Part shown: one piece after another, positions 51,985 through 61,835 of the stretch
How positions within the stretch are numbered: the stretch's first letter is position 1
Layout: every line of letters starts with the position of its first letter
The notes under the pieces: generated by a model
Told to the model about the DNA's origin: nothing
What the model saw: only the letters and a program-made list of their open reading frames with translations
Databases searched by the model: none
Assembly: GCF_037975245.1 (NCBI RefSeq)
Contig: NC_092569.1
Span: 28,162,168-28,226,167, forward strand
Origin: Apostichopus japonicus
Taxonomy: Eukaryota > Echinodermata > Holothuroidea > Aspidochirotida > Stichopodidae
Direction: 5' to 3'
Length of the DNA: 64,000 bases
Translations under genes and position numbers: made by a program

Positions 51985-52290
51985 AACGACAATTCCTTCT
52001 TCTTTTTTTTTTTTTTTTTCTTTGCTTTTTTTTTCTTAATTATTTTCTGGGGGGTGGGATGGGGGTGGTTGTTGAGAGACATTTACAATTATAAGAGATT
52101 TGGATAAATTATAATAGATTGGGATAAACAAAACATATGAGTTTTTTCTTCTTTTTTGGGGGGCAATTATAGATAATAGTAAAGTCACAGTGAGTATAAA
52201 TGTACCATTTGTAACATATCCTTCAGATAAAGTTGACTCAGTACCGTTCTTCCTTATCATGGCATAACTTTGCTTTTGTGATTTCCATAG

Positions 52291-52575
52291 CCTTACCACA
52301 TGAGCTCAATCTGACCGGTGGATATGACTACATGAGTAACTCCTATACCGCCCTCTGTCAGACCGCCAGTTTTCCATCCGTACCCGTCGTGTGGGAATAT
52401 TCGGGAGATGTTCCAGAGTCTCAGCGCATTACTGAAAATGATTTAGAGGGCGTGACCACTTACCAGAGTTCTTTAATCATCGGAGAGTTTGAACCTGGAG
52501 ATGATAACTTTACCATTACATGCAATTCAACGTATGCAGGAATCACTTTGTCCAACAGTATCCAGCCTGAATATG
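52291..52575 (+). CDS. Exon: Ig domain 3
   Basis: 285 nt, phase 1-1; acceptor TGATTTCCATAG, donor GTGAGT. Ig features: Y-T-A-L-C-Q-T-A, V-V-W-E-Y, F-T-I-T-C-N-S-T. The F-strand segment has N-F-T and N-S-T sequons. Lengthwise a normal single Ig. Confidence 0.87.
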
Positions 52576-53378
52576 GTGAGTACTTTTTAACTCATGCTGT
52601 ATTTTATATTCAGAAACTAGATTAGAAAAGTTGTCACCATTGTTAGGCTTCTGAAGGATCCTAGTACTGTTCACTTTAAAGGTTCTGTCCTTACAGGAAA
52701 CTTGTATGACACAGTTGGATGCAAGCTCAGCATGTATGTACAGGATTCAAGACAGCTAGTGGCCAATAGTTGAAAGTTTGAGGGCTCCTCTGGAAGTTGA
52801 GGGCTCCTCTGGAAAGCAGTACTTCTGCACTGAGCAGGACTACCCTCATTAAAGATGACAATAATAATTAAGTTTGCTGCATGAGAATAACATCCAGATT
52901 ATTACCAAGTACTAGTGATTTTGTAAGATTATGTCTTATCATGTATCCTTAGTGTGTTTGATATCCCAGTCAGGGGATTGCTGGCCAATGTTCACAGTTT
53001 TTACACATAATATGCGTTATAATTGTTGCACACCAAGGAAGGGTAAGGAGATGCTGTCATGTCATTCAATTGGGGAATGGTTCTTTGGAATTGAAAATAA
53101 AAAGTCTTTAAATTGCATTTTCAAATTCTTTAACAAGTTTGAGAACATGCAGGGATCAGAAATACAATCAGGACGTGACTGGTTAATCTCCTTCGGATTA
53201 TTATATCCTCAGTTTATATTCCAAGGTGAAGAGTAGTGTGGCTGATGTGTGAGAGACTTAACTTGCAATTTAAAATGATTTGGATTAAAAAAAAAATTTG
53301 TTTTTTGTATAAACATAAAATGTTTTCATTATTTTGAAATCTATACTACATAGTGCACTATATATGTATGTATTTTGG

Positions 53379-53562
53379 GTCCTCCTGCAAGCAGGAGCTT
53401 TCGAAGAAGCCTCATTGGCTTATCAAAGCCGTAAGCTGACCGAAGTCAGTCTCTTACATTCATATTTAACGTCCATGATTATGAATTGTCAATTGTCAAC
53501 AACTCTGTAACTAGACGTCATACATTAATCTTGGAGTAACTCAAACCGGGGACCTTATGATT
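53379..53562 (-). mobile_element. tRNA-derived SINE, copy 2 (head truncated)
   Basis: Same body as 48493-48712, including GGCTTTGATAAGCCAATGAG on the minus strand and an (ACAT)-type tail next to it. The homology stops in the middle of the tRNA-like head, with box B partly kept (GGTTTGAG). Confidence 0.85.
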
Positions 53563-53882
53563 GACCTTATGACCTGATGAACTAGTGATATAGACGCATA
53601 GTTTGTGGTTAATCAGTGACATTTATAGTGTGTCAAAATCACACGGACGCTCTAGGTATTGTCAGTAGTCTTACTTCCAGCTAGCAATCAATAGCTACAT
53701 GTTTATGTTGTTTTCTGTTTTTTTTTTTTTAACCCATCCTGGTTTTTAACTGTTTTGCTTTTTTGCAGGTCTTTTAACCTGTTTTTTTGTTTTGTTAGGC
53801 TGTTGTCTTATTAACCTTACCTGCCCTGTTAAAGAACGGTCTATATCAAATTGTTGTATACTTTCTTTTCTTTTGCATTTAG

Positions 53883-54500
53883 GTTTTTCTGGTACCGTTA
53901 CTTTAAGTGGTCCTACAAGTGCAGTGTCAGGTACAATGGTAATGTTATCGTGCGACACCAGCGGTGATGACCTTTACAACCTTGACTGGTATTTCATCCC
54001 TCGGGGTTCACGTCTCCCTGAACCGGTATCCGATGGCCTAGACGGAAGAAGTCTCAGTGACCCTGCCCTCATAATACCAATCGGTGGAACAGCTAGTCTG
54101 TCCATTACCTCGTTTGACCCAGCGACTCATGACGGTACCTACATCTGCTCTGCTAATAACGGCACTGGTTCGGACTCGTTAAGTCTGGCAGCCTACGTCC
54201 TGCAGGGCAACATCACAGTGACGGCCAACGACTCCTATTACGATTCCGGATCAAACTCTTTCGTCTTGTCCTGCGACTTTGTCTACGACGGAGATTTCTT
54301 GAACACATCTTGGATTCTGCCTGACACGATGGAAACCTATGGAAACCAGTCAGATTCCAAATACCAGTTTACCAACATTGAGGCAGAGTCACTGCTGGTC
54401 ATCAAGTCCTTCAATTTCTCCACGGATGATGGCTTTTATACGTGTAAAGGATATACCAGTGGTAGTGGTGAAGCAGACTATCAGTTTGAAATTAATTATG
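53883..54500 (+). CDS. Exon: two-Ig exon, founder-like copy (Ig4-Ig5)
   Basis: 618 nt, phase 1-1; acceptor TTTTGCATTTAG, donor GTAAGT. It encodes 206 residues holding two Ig domains without an intron between them. Ig4 spans residues 1-107 with C24, W36 and C89. Ig5 spans 108-206 with C131, W144 and C188. It is the same size class as the five repeat exons downstream and shares F-S-G-T-(V/I)-T at the start and C-K-G-Y-T near the end, but it keeps the Ig4 disulfide that they have lost and lacks their double cysteine. It probably resembles the ancestral state. Confidence 0.9.
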
Positions 54501-54843
54501 GTAAGTAGACAGAAATAAAGGCTAAAGGAAAAGAACAATTCCTGCCAAAATTGAAGACAAGTATTTCAGCATGCAGGATATGTACATGTACCCAATGATA
54601 TACAGTAATGTGTATCACATCTGACGTTTGCACAAATGTGAGATCTATGGCTTCATTTTGTGCGTCCTTGTCCAGGGGTGAGTCCAAGATTTTATAAAGG
54701 GGGGGGGGGGGGGTTCTGGCCCTGGAGTCTTTGAATCCCATTATCATGTAGTTTCTTGGAAGGGTTAGAAGTTAGAAGTGATTTAATGTTTTCCTTGTTT
54801 ACTTCTATTGATACAGATTTTATCCTTTACTCTTTACTAACAG

Positions 54844-55473
54844 CCTTCTCAGGCACCATCACTATGAATTCTTCACCTACTAACATCCTGTATGGCGATA
54901 CAGTAGTGGTGACGGCTACTATCCTAGGAGACGATGTCTTTCACTTACAATGGTACTACGCAGAAGACAACAGTGGTGGTATTGGAAACACTCTAACAGA
55001 GACTGGAAATATCGACATCAGTGACCCGGCTACTGTTATTGGCAACGGTGGCATAGCAACAGTAACCATGACAAACTTTGACCCCAGCCACGATGGTGTT
55101 TATTCCATCGTAGTGAATAACGGTTCAGCTATGGATAGTATCTCTCTATCTGGAAGTTACATTGTTGGGAACATCAGCGTATCTGGAAATACCAGTTACT
55201 ATCTTCCAGCATCTAACACTTTTGTATTAACCTGTGATTTTATCTTTGATGGTCAGTGGTTAAACGTGTCTTGGATTCTACCGTCCACTCAAGAAATCTT
55301 CTCAAACTCTTCGGATATGAAATATGAAGTCACCAGTGATTGCTGTTCCTCTCCTGTGACATCTTTTCTTTCCATCTACTCCTTTAATTATACAATGGAT
55401 GATTCAAGTTACACATGTAAAGGGTACACTAATGGTGGGGGAGAGGCTTCTCTGCTGCATAATATTAACTATG
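54844..55473 (+). CDS. Exon: two-Ig repeat, copy 1
   Basis: 630 nt, phase 1-1; acceptor TTTACTAACAG, donor ATG/GTAAGT. It encodes 210 residues. First Ig-like half (1-107): W37 is kept, but the cysteine positions are A25 and I89. Second half: C131, W144, C192, plus a vicinal pair C167-C168. Seven N-glycosylation sequons fall at N9, N93, N110, N116, N141, N155 and N182. Copy-specific residues: D19, P62, N68, S82, M97, V108, M159. Confidence 0.9.
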
Positions 55474-55995
55474 GTAAGTGTTGTCATGGAGATGATACTA
55501 TACTGCACATACCACGAAAGTGTCCATTAGCTATAGGTTGCATCCAAAAACCCGCTGTTTGTACTGAACGGCAGGTTTTTCCAGTTTGGTTAGCTGAGTG
55601 ATCAGTCCCATCTTTTCGCACCTTAGTTGTGCTGCCTATTCATCTATTATGCAACTCATCACACAGCTAGTAGCCAAATCACTATCAGATCAAGGCAGAC
55701 ATGGCAAGGTGTGAACAAATCCACTCTTCTAAACTCACCAGTCTATTTGCAGGAGAGATAAAGTTTCAGTAAGTTGAGGTCAACAGAGCTGAAAAATGCA
55801 ACCTATGGTTAATGGACTAACTCGCGTCATGGGCATCTCTTCATTTGATAGGTGGCCATAGTTTTATATCTCAACTGTAAATATTATCTTCCCCCTCCAA
55901 ACCACCTAACTGCCTTACTCATCTTTCATGTGATTTAATGTTTTCCTTGTTTACTTCTATTGATATGGATGTCATCCTTTACTCTCTACTAACAG

Positions 55996-56625
55996 CCTTC
56001 TCAGGCACCATCACTATGAATTCTTCACCTACTAACATCCTGTATGGCGATACAGTAGTGGTGACGGCTACTATCCTAGGAGACGATGTCTTTCACTTAC
56101 AATGGTACTACGCAGAAGACAACAGTGGTGGTATTGGAAACACTCTAACAGAGACTGGAAATATCGACATCAGTGACCTGGCTACTGTTATTGGCAGCGG
56201 TGGCATAGCAACAGTAACCATGACAAACTTTGACCCCAGCCACGATGGTGTTTATTCCATCGTAGTGAATAACGGTTCAGCTATGGATAGTATCTCTCTA
56301 TCTGGAAGTTACATTGCTGGAAACATCAGCATATCTGGAAATACCAGTAACTATCTTCCAGCATCTAACACTTTTGTACTAACCTGTGATTTCATCTTCG
56401 ATGGTCAGTGGTTAAATGTGTCTTGGATTCTACCGTCCACTCAAGAAATCTTCTCAAACTCTTCGGATTTGAAGTATGAAGTCACCAGTGATTGCTGTTC
56501 CTCTCCTGTGACATCTTTTCTTTCCATCTACTCCTTTAATTATACAATGGATGATTCAAGTTACACATGTAAAGGGTACACTAATGGTGGGGGAGAGGCT
56601 TCTCTGCTGCATAATATTAACTATG
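55996..56625 (+). CDS. Exon: two-Ig repeat, copy 2
   Basis: 630 nt, same splice sites and phase as copy 1, 1152 bp downstream. Differences from copy 1 include L62, S68, A108, I112, N119 and L159. The cysteine arrangement (A25, I89; C131, C167, C168, C192) is unchanged. The flanking introns are also near-identical, so whole exon-plus-intron units were duplicated. Confidence 0.9.
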
Positions 56626-57151
56626 GTAAGTGTTGTCATGGAGATGAAACTGTACTGCACATACCACGAAAGTGTCCATTAGCTATAGGTTGCATCCAAA
56701 AACCCGCCGTTTGTACTGAACGGCAGGTTTTTCCAGTTGGTTAGCTGAGTGGTCAGTCCCATCTTGTTGCACCTTAGTTGAGCTGCCTATTCATCTATTA
56801 TGCAACTCATCACACAGCTAGTAGCCAAATCACTATCAGATCAAGGCAGACATGGCAAGGTGTGAACAAATCAACTCTTCTAAACTCACCAGTCTATTTG
56901 CAGGAGAGATAAAGTTTCAGTAAATTGAGGTCAACAGAGCTGAAAAATGCAACCTACTGTATGGTTAATGGACTAACTCTCCTCATGGGCATCTCTTCAT
57001 TTGATAGGTGGCAATAGTTTTATATCTCAACTGTAAATATTACCTTCCCCCTCCGAACCACCTAACTGCCTTACTCATCTTTCATGTGATTTAATGTTTT
57101 CCTTGTTTAATTCTATTGATGTGGATTTTATCCTTTACTCTTTACTAACAG

Positions 57152-57781
57152 CCTTCTCAGGCACCATCACTATGAATTCTTCACCTACTAACATCCTGTA
57201 TGGCAATACAGTAGTGGTGACGGCTACTATCCTAGGAGACGATGTCTTTCACTTACAATGGTACTACGCAGAAGACAACAGTGGTGGTATTGGAAACACT
57301 CTAACAGAGACTGGAAATATCGACATCAGTGACCTGGCTACTGTTATTGGCAACGGTGGCATAGCAACAGTAACCATGACAAACTTTGACCCCAACCACG
57401 ATGGTGTTTATTCCATCGTAGTGAATAACGGTTCAGCTATGGATAGTATCTCTCTATCTGGAAGTTACATTGTTGGAAACATCAGCGTATCTGGAAATAC
57501 CAGTTACTATCTTCCAGCATCTAACACTTTTGTACTAACCTGTGATTTCATCTTCGATGGTCAGTGGTTAAACGTGTCTTGGATTCTACCGTCCACTCAA
57601 GAAATCTTCTCAAACTCTTCGGATTTGAAGTATGAAATCACCAGTGATTGCTGTTCCTCTCCGGTGACATCTTTTCTTTCCATCTACTCCTTTAATTATA
57701 CAATGGATGATTCAAGTTACACATGTAAAGGGTACACTAATGGTGGGGGAGAGGCTTCTCTGCTGCATAATATTAACTATG
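57152..57781 (+). CDS. Exon: two-Ig repeat, copy 3
   Basis: 630 nt, 1156 bp after copy 2. Distinct residues: N19 (Y-G-N-T), L62, N68, N82, V108, L159 and I163. No frameshift or stop; splice sites are intact. Confidence 0.9.
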
Positions 57782-58302
57782 GTAAGTGTTGTCATGGAGA
57801 TGAAACTGTACTGCACATACCACGAAAGTGTCCATTAGCTATAGGTTGCATCCAAAAACCCGCTGTTTGTACTGAACGGCAGGTTTTTCCAGTTGGTTAG
57901 CTGAGTGGTCAGTCCCATCTTTTCGCACCTTAGTTGAGCTGCCTATTCATCTATTATGCAACTCATCACACAGCTAGTAGCCAAGTCACTATCAGATCAA
58001 GGCAGACATGGCAAGGTGTGAACAAATCCACTCTTCTAAACTCACCAGTCTATTTGCAGGAGAGATAAAGTTTCAGTAAGTTGAGGTCAACAGAGCTGAA
58101 AAATGCAACCTATGGTTAATGGACTAACTCGCGTCATGGGCATCTCTTCATTTGATAGGTGGCCATAGTTTTATATCTCAACTGTAAATATTACCTTCCC
58201 CCTCCAAACCACCTAACTGCCTTACTCATCTTTCATGTGATTTAATGTTTTCCTTGTTTACTCCTATTGATACAGATGTTATCCTTTACTCTTTACTAAC
58301 AG

Positions 58303-58932
58303 CCTTCTCAGGCACCATCACTATGAATTCTTCACCTACTAACATCCTGTATGGCGATACAGTAGTGGTGACGGCTACTATCCTAGGAGACGATGTCTTT
58401 CACTTACAATGGTACTACACAGAAGACAACAGTGGTGGTATTGGAAACACTCTAACAGAGACTGGAAATATAGACATCAGTGACCCGGCTACTGTTATTG
58501 GCAATGGTGGCATAGCAACAGTAACCATGACAAACTTTGACCCCAGCCACGATGGTGTTTATTCCATCGTAGTGAATAACGGTTCAGCTATCGATAGTAT
58601 CTCTCTATCTGGAAGTTACATTGCTGGAAACATCAGCGTATCTGGAAATACCAGTTACTATCTTCCAGCATCTAACACTTTTGTACTAACCTGTGATTTC
58701 ATCTTCGATGGTCAGTGGTTAAACGTGTCTTGGATTCTACCGTCCACTCAAGAAATCTTCTCAAACTCTTCGGATATGAAATATGAAGTCACCAGTGATT
58801 GCTGTTCCTCTCCTGTGACATCTTTTCTTTCCATCTACTCCTTTAATTATACAATGGATGATTCAAGTTACACATGTAAAGGGTACACTAATGGTGGGGG
58901 AGAGGCTTCTCTGCTGCATAATATTAACTATG
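58303..58932 (+). CDS. Exon: two-Ig repeat, copy 4
   Basis: 630 nt, 1151 bp after copy 3. Distinct residues: T40 (Y-T-E-D), P62, N68, S82, I97, A108, M159. The following intron lacks about 320 bp present after copies 1-3, and so does the intron after copy 5; the loss lies between short GCA repeats. Confidence 0.9.
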
Positions 58933-58985
58933 GTAAGTGTTGTCATGGAGATGAAACTATACTGCATCTCTTCATTTGATAGGTG

Positions 58986-59435
58986 CAGGGATGTGCCCGC
59001 GCTGGGCGGCACTGGGCGGCCCCGCCCAGCACTAAAAATTGTCGCCCAGCACTGTCTTTAAAATCGTGAATCCCGCCCAGCACTATTTTTATCTAAAATC
59101 CCGACATTCCTAACAATATTTTCAACATAAGTTGGGCCTAGCCTATTCCAAAATCATACAGACTAATAATGCATTAGTTACGCATGCGAGAATCATTACT
59201 TACGGCTCTCAATCGGTCCATTGTTAAATCTCTTTGAAACAAACTAATAACTTTCACCAGGTACGTAATATATTTCACCAAATAGCTACACAAGTGCCAG
59301 CATTTGGCATCTGAGCACCTTCAAAAATCAAAAAAACTTCTGAAAGGGGAGGGGGACACCCCCTCTTTCTTAGACCCCTCCCCAAGGATGGCGATCAGTA
59401 TACCCGGCACTCAGGAAATCCTGGGCACATCCCTG
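58986..59435. mobile_element. Non-autonomous hAT-like element E, in array intron
   Basis: Termini CAGGGATGTGCCC and GGGCACATCCCTG form perfect inverted repeats. The flanks read AGGTG on the left and TTGGTG on the right, a partial duplication of the intron word TAGGTG. The 450-bp element carries three CGCCCAGCACT words and a right half resembling the right end of element A. It sits only in the intron after copy 4. Confidence 0.82.
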
Positions 59436-59601
59436 TTGGTGACCATAGTTTGATATGCCATCTGTAAATATTACCTTCCCCCTCTGTACCATCTTACTCA
59501 TCATTCATGATATACAGGGATTGTCCCAGCCAGAAGTGATTTAATGTTTTCCTTGTTTACTTCTATTGATATGGATGTCATCCTTTACTCTTTACTAACA
59601 G

Positions 59602-60231
59602 CCTTCTCAGGCACCATCACTATGAATTCTTCACCTACTAACATCCTGTATGGCGATACAGTAGTGGTAACGGCTACTATCCTAGGAGACGATGTCTTTC
59701 ACTTACAATGGTACTACGCAGAAGACAACAGTGGTGGTATTGGAAACACTCTAACAGAGACTGGAAATATCAACATCAGTGACCCGGCTACTGTTATTGG
59801 CAGCGGTGGCATAGCAACAGTAACCATGACAAACTTTGACCCCAACCACGATGGTGTTTATTCCATCGTAGTGAATAACGGTTCAGCTATCGATAGTATC
59901 TCTCTATCTGGAAGTTACATTGTTGGAAACATCAGCGTATCTGGAAATACCAGTTACTATCTTCCAGCATCTAACACTTTTGTACTAACCTGTGATTTCA
60001 TCTTCGATGGTCAGTGGTTAAACGTGTCCTGGATTCTACCGTCCACTCAAGAAATCTTCTCAAACTCTTCGGATTTGAAGTATGAAGTCACCAGTGATTG
60101 CTGTTCCTCTCCTGTGACATCTTTTCTTTCCATCTACTCCTTTAATTATACAATGGATGATTCAAGTTACACATGTAAAGGGTACACTAATGGTGGGGGA
60201 GAGGCTTCTCTGCTGCATAATATTAACTATG
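59602..60231 (+). CDS. Exon: two-Ig repeat, copy 5
   Basis: 630 nt, 1299 bp after copy 4, the extra length being element E. Distinct residues: N58, giving an additional N-I-S sequon, P62, S68, N82, I97, V108, L159. The preceding intron end carries AGAAGTGATTTAATG, like that before copy 1 and unlike that before copies 2-4, which marks the duplication limits. Confidence 0.9.
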
Positions 60232-60572
60232 GTAAGTAAAATCATTGTCATGGAGATGAAACTATACTGCATCTCTTCATTTGATAGGTGGCAATAGTTT
60301 GATATCCAAACTGTTAATATTCCCCCTCCGTACCACCTCACTGCCTTACTCATCTTCCCCTGTATACCTGTCCCTGTTACCCCTCTCTCTTCTTTAACCC
60401 ATTTTTCCTCACCTCTCTCTATCCTCCTTCCTTCTACCTCCTCCCTTGTCCACCTTCCTTTTTCCCCTCTCCTCTACCCCCCTCCAGAACATTATCTAGT
60501 AGATTATTAACTTCTAGCTGTGAACTTTAGCCATAAATAGTCGATGCATCATCACATATTTTCTTTCCACAG

Positions 60573-60878
60573 AATTTACTGGGAGTGTGAGCGTAACTAT
60601 GAGTGATGTGGTCCGAGGTGGTCCGGCAACGATCACCTGCACAGCTGATGGTGATACCGTCTATGATATCCTGTGGCAATTCATGCCATCCGGTTCTGCC
60701 GTTGCTGTCCGTCTACTGGAGTCTACCGCATACGTCACTTCAAACAGTAGTCTTGGCATCATGACAACGTACGCCACCTATGAACTTGTGGTAGATATCT
60801 GGCCGAGTGAGAATGATGGAACATATATCTGTTTGGTTAACCAGGAATCTATGCAGCAAAATGTGGTCATACTTGGAG
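60573..60878 (+). CDS. Exon: last recognised Ig domain
   Basis: 306 nt, phase 1-1; acceptor TTTTCTTTCCACAG, donor GGAG/GTAATA. 102 residues starting E-F-T-G-S-V-S-V, matching the first half of the two-Ig exons. C23, W35 and C87 (T-Y-I-C-L-V-N) are intact, so this single Ig keeps the disulfide lost in the array. The phase-1 donor implies at least one more exon downstream; none was found before 64000. Confidence 0.88.
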
Positions 60879-61535
60879 GTAATATATATCACATATGGTC
60901 TGATTCTACATGGTTGGAAAACACTGTTCATCAAATGTATCGTTGGATTTGTATTTTGCAATTTAATTTCACTTTACTCACTCAACTGCACTCTTGCTCT
61001 ACCGTGTCTAGAGCATCTGGTAATCAGAGCCGTATATAGAGAGAGTTTGGCCAACTGGCGATTTGTGACGTCACACGCAAACCATGGGCATCAAAATAGG
61101 TCCAGTTGTCGTTACCAGTTGCGCGAAACACGAAAAACACCACACACAATATATAGCAGCTTTGCACACTGTGCTCGTTGCGAACAAACGAAGCGACTCA
61201 GAATGTCAGATTTTGACAGGCATACGAGGAACAAAATGGATATCAGGTAATGAATTAGAGTATGCGTTAGTTAATGACATTTACGTTTATCTTCACACCT
61301 GAAATGCATAGAAAACTAGCTGAAAACCTGTCATTACACTTGTTTTATTTTACGCCTCATAGTCATAGTACAAACGAAAAGCACACATCACAGTCCTGGC
61401 TAGGCTAGATTACAGACGCACAACTATAGCATCAGGCCTGCATTAATAGATCCTTCAATTAAATAAAGTAGGCCTACACATAAAATGACAATTTATGCTT
61501 CACTGATCTTTTCAGGGTTGCCAAAATGTAGTTGT
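60879..61535. other. Spacer with TATA-like, CRE-like words
   Basis: Contains GTATATAGAG (61032) and a perfect TGACGTCA (61066-61073), then an ORF with ATG at 61203 running to a donor-like ATCAG/GTAATG. Two frames are open, so I do not call a gene. It could be a repeat or a small first exon. Confidence 0.3.
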
Positions 61536-61835
61536 ACCAGAGGTCATTGTATTAAACTCCAGAAGTTACATAGTAGGATTAATATTCGGCATAACTTTTT
61601 CTCTAAAGTCTAATACAACTTATACAATGGTTGTGAATGGATGGAATGGTTTGCCTGAGAAGGTTGAATTGCAAGTAGTGTGAATGGGTTTAAGAATACT
61701 TTGGATGAGTACATTAAGCATTGTAATTGGGTATGACATTTGATGTCCTCGGTTTTATTCCTCTCATATAGCCTTAGGGTCCTTAATGGGGACTTGAATG
61801 TCTCTCCTGGTCTTTTTTTCTTCTAAACTAAACTA
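61536..61835 (+). pseudogene. LINE (non-LTR retrotransposon) 3' end remnant
   Basis: The reading T-R-G-H-C-I-K-L, then S-R-I-N-I-R-H-N-F-F-S, then V-V-N-G-W-N-G-L-P, then V-N-G-F-K-N-T-L-D matches the familiar C-terminal tail of LINE ORF2 proteins (RGH..KL...R...R..FF...RV...WN.LP..VV....NSFK..LD). It needs at least one frameshift and crosses stops, so it is dead. An apparent 3' UTR follows, ending with CTAAACTAAAC near 61825-61835. The orientation is the same as the Ig gene. Confidence 0.7.

Noticed and set aside
54672-54712. Possible sixth hAT-like element (CAGGGGTGAGTCCAAG)
   Set aside because: No matching inverted end or target-site duplication found nearby.
54756-55601. Repeat copies as separate single-exon genes with a hydrophobic leader (M-F-S-L-F-T start)
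   Set aside because: The leader lies in intron sequence before a strong acceptor (TTTACTAACAG), and the ORF reads past a GTAAGT donor. The exon alone matches the neighbouring two-Ig exon in size and phase.
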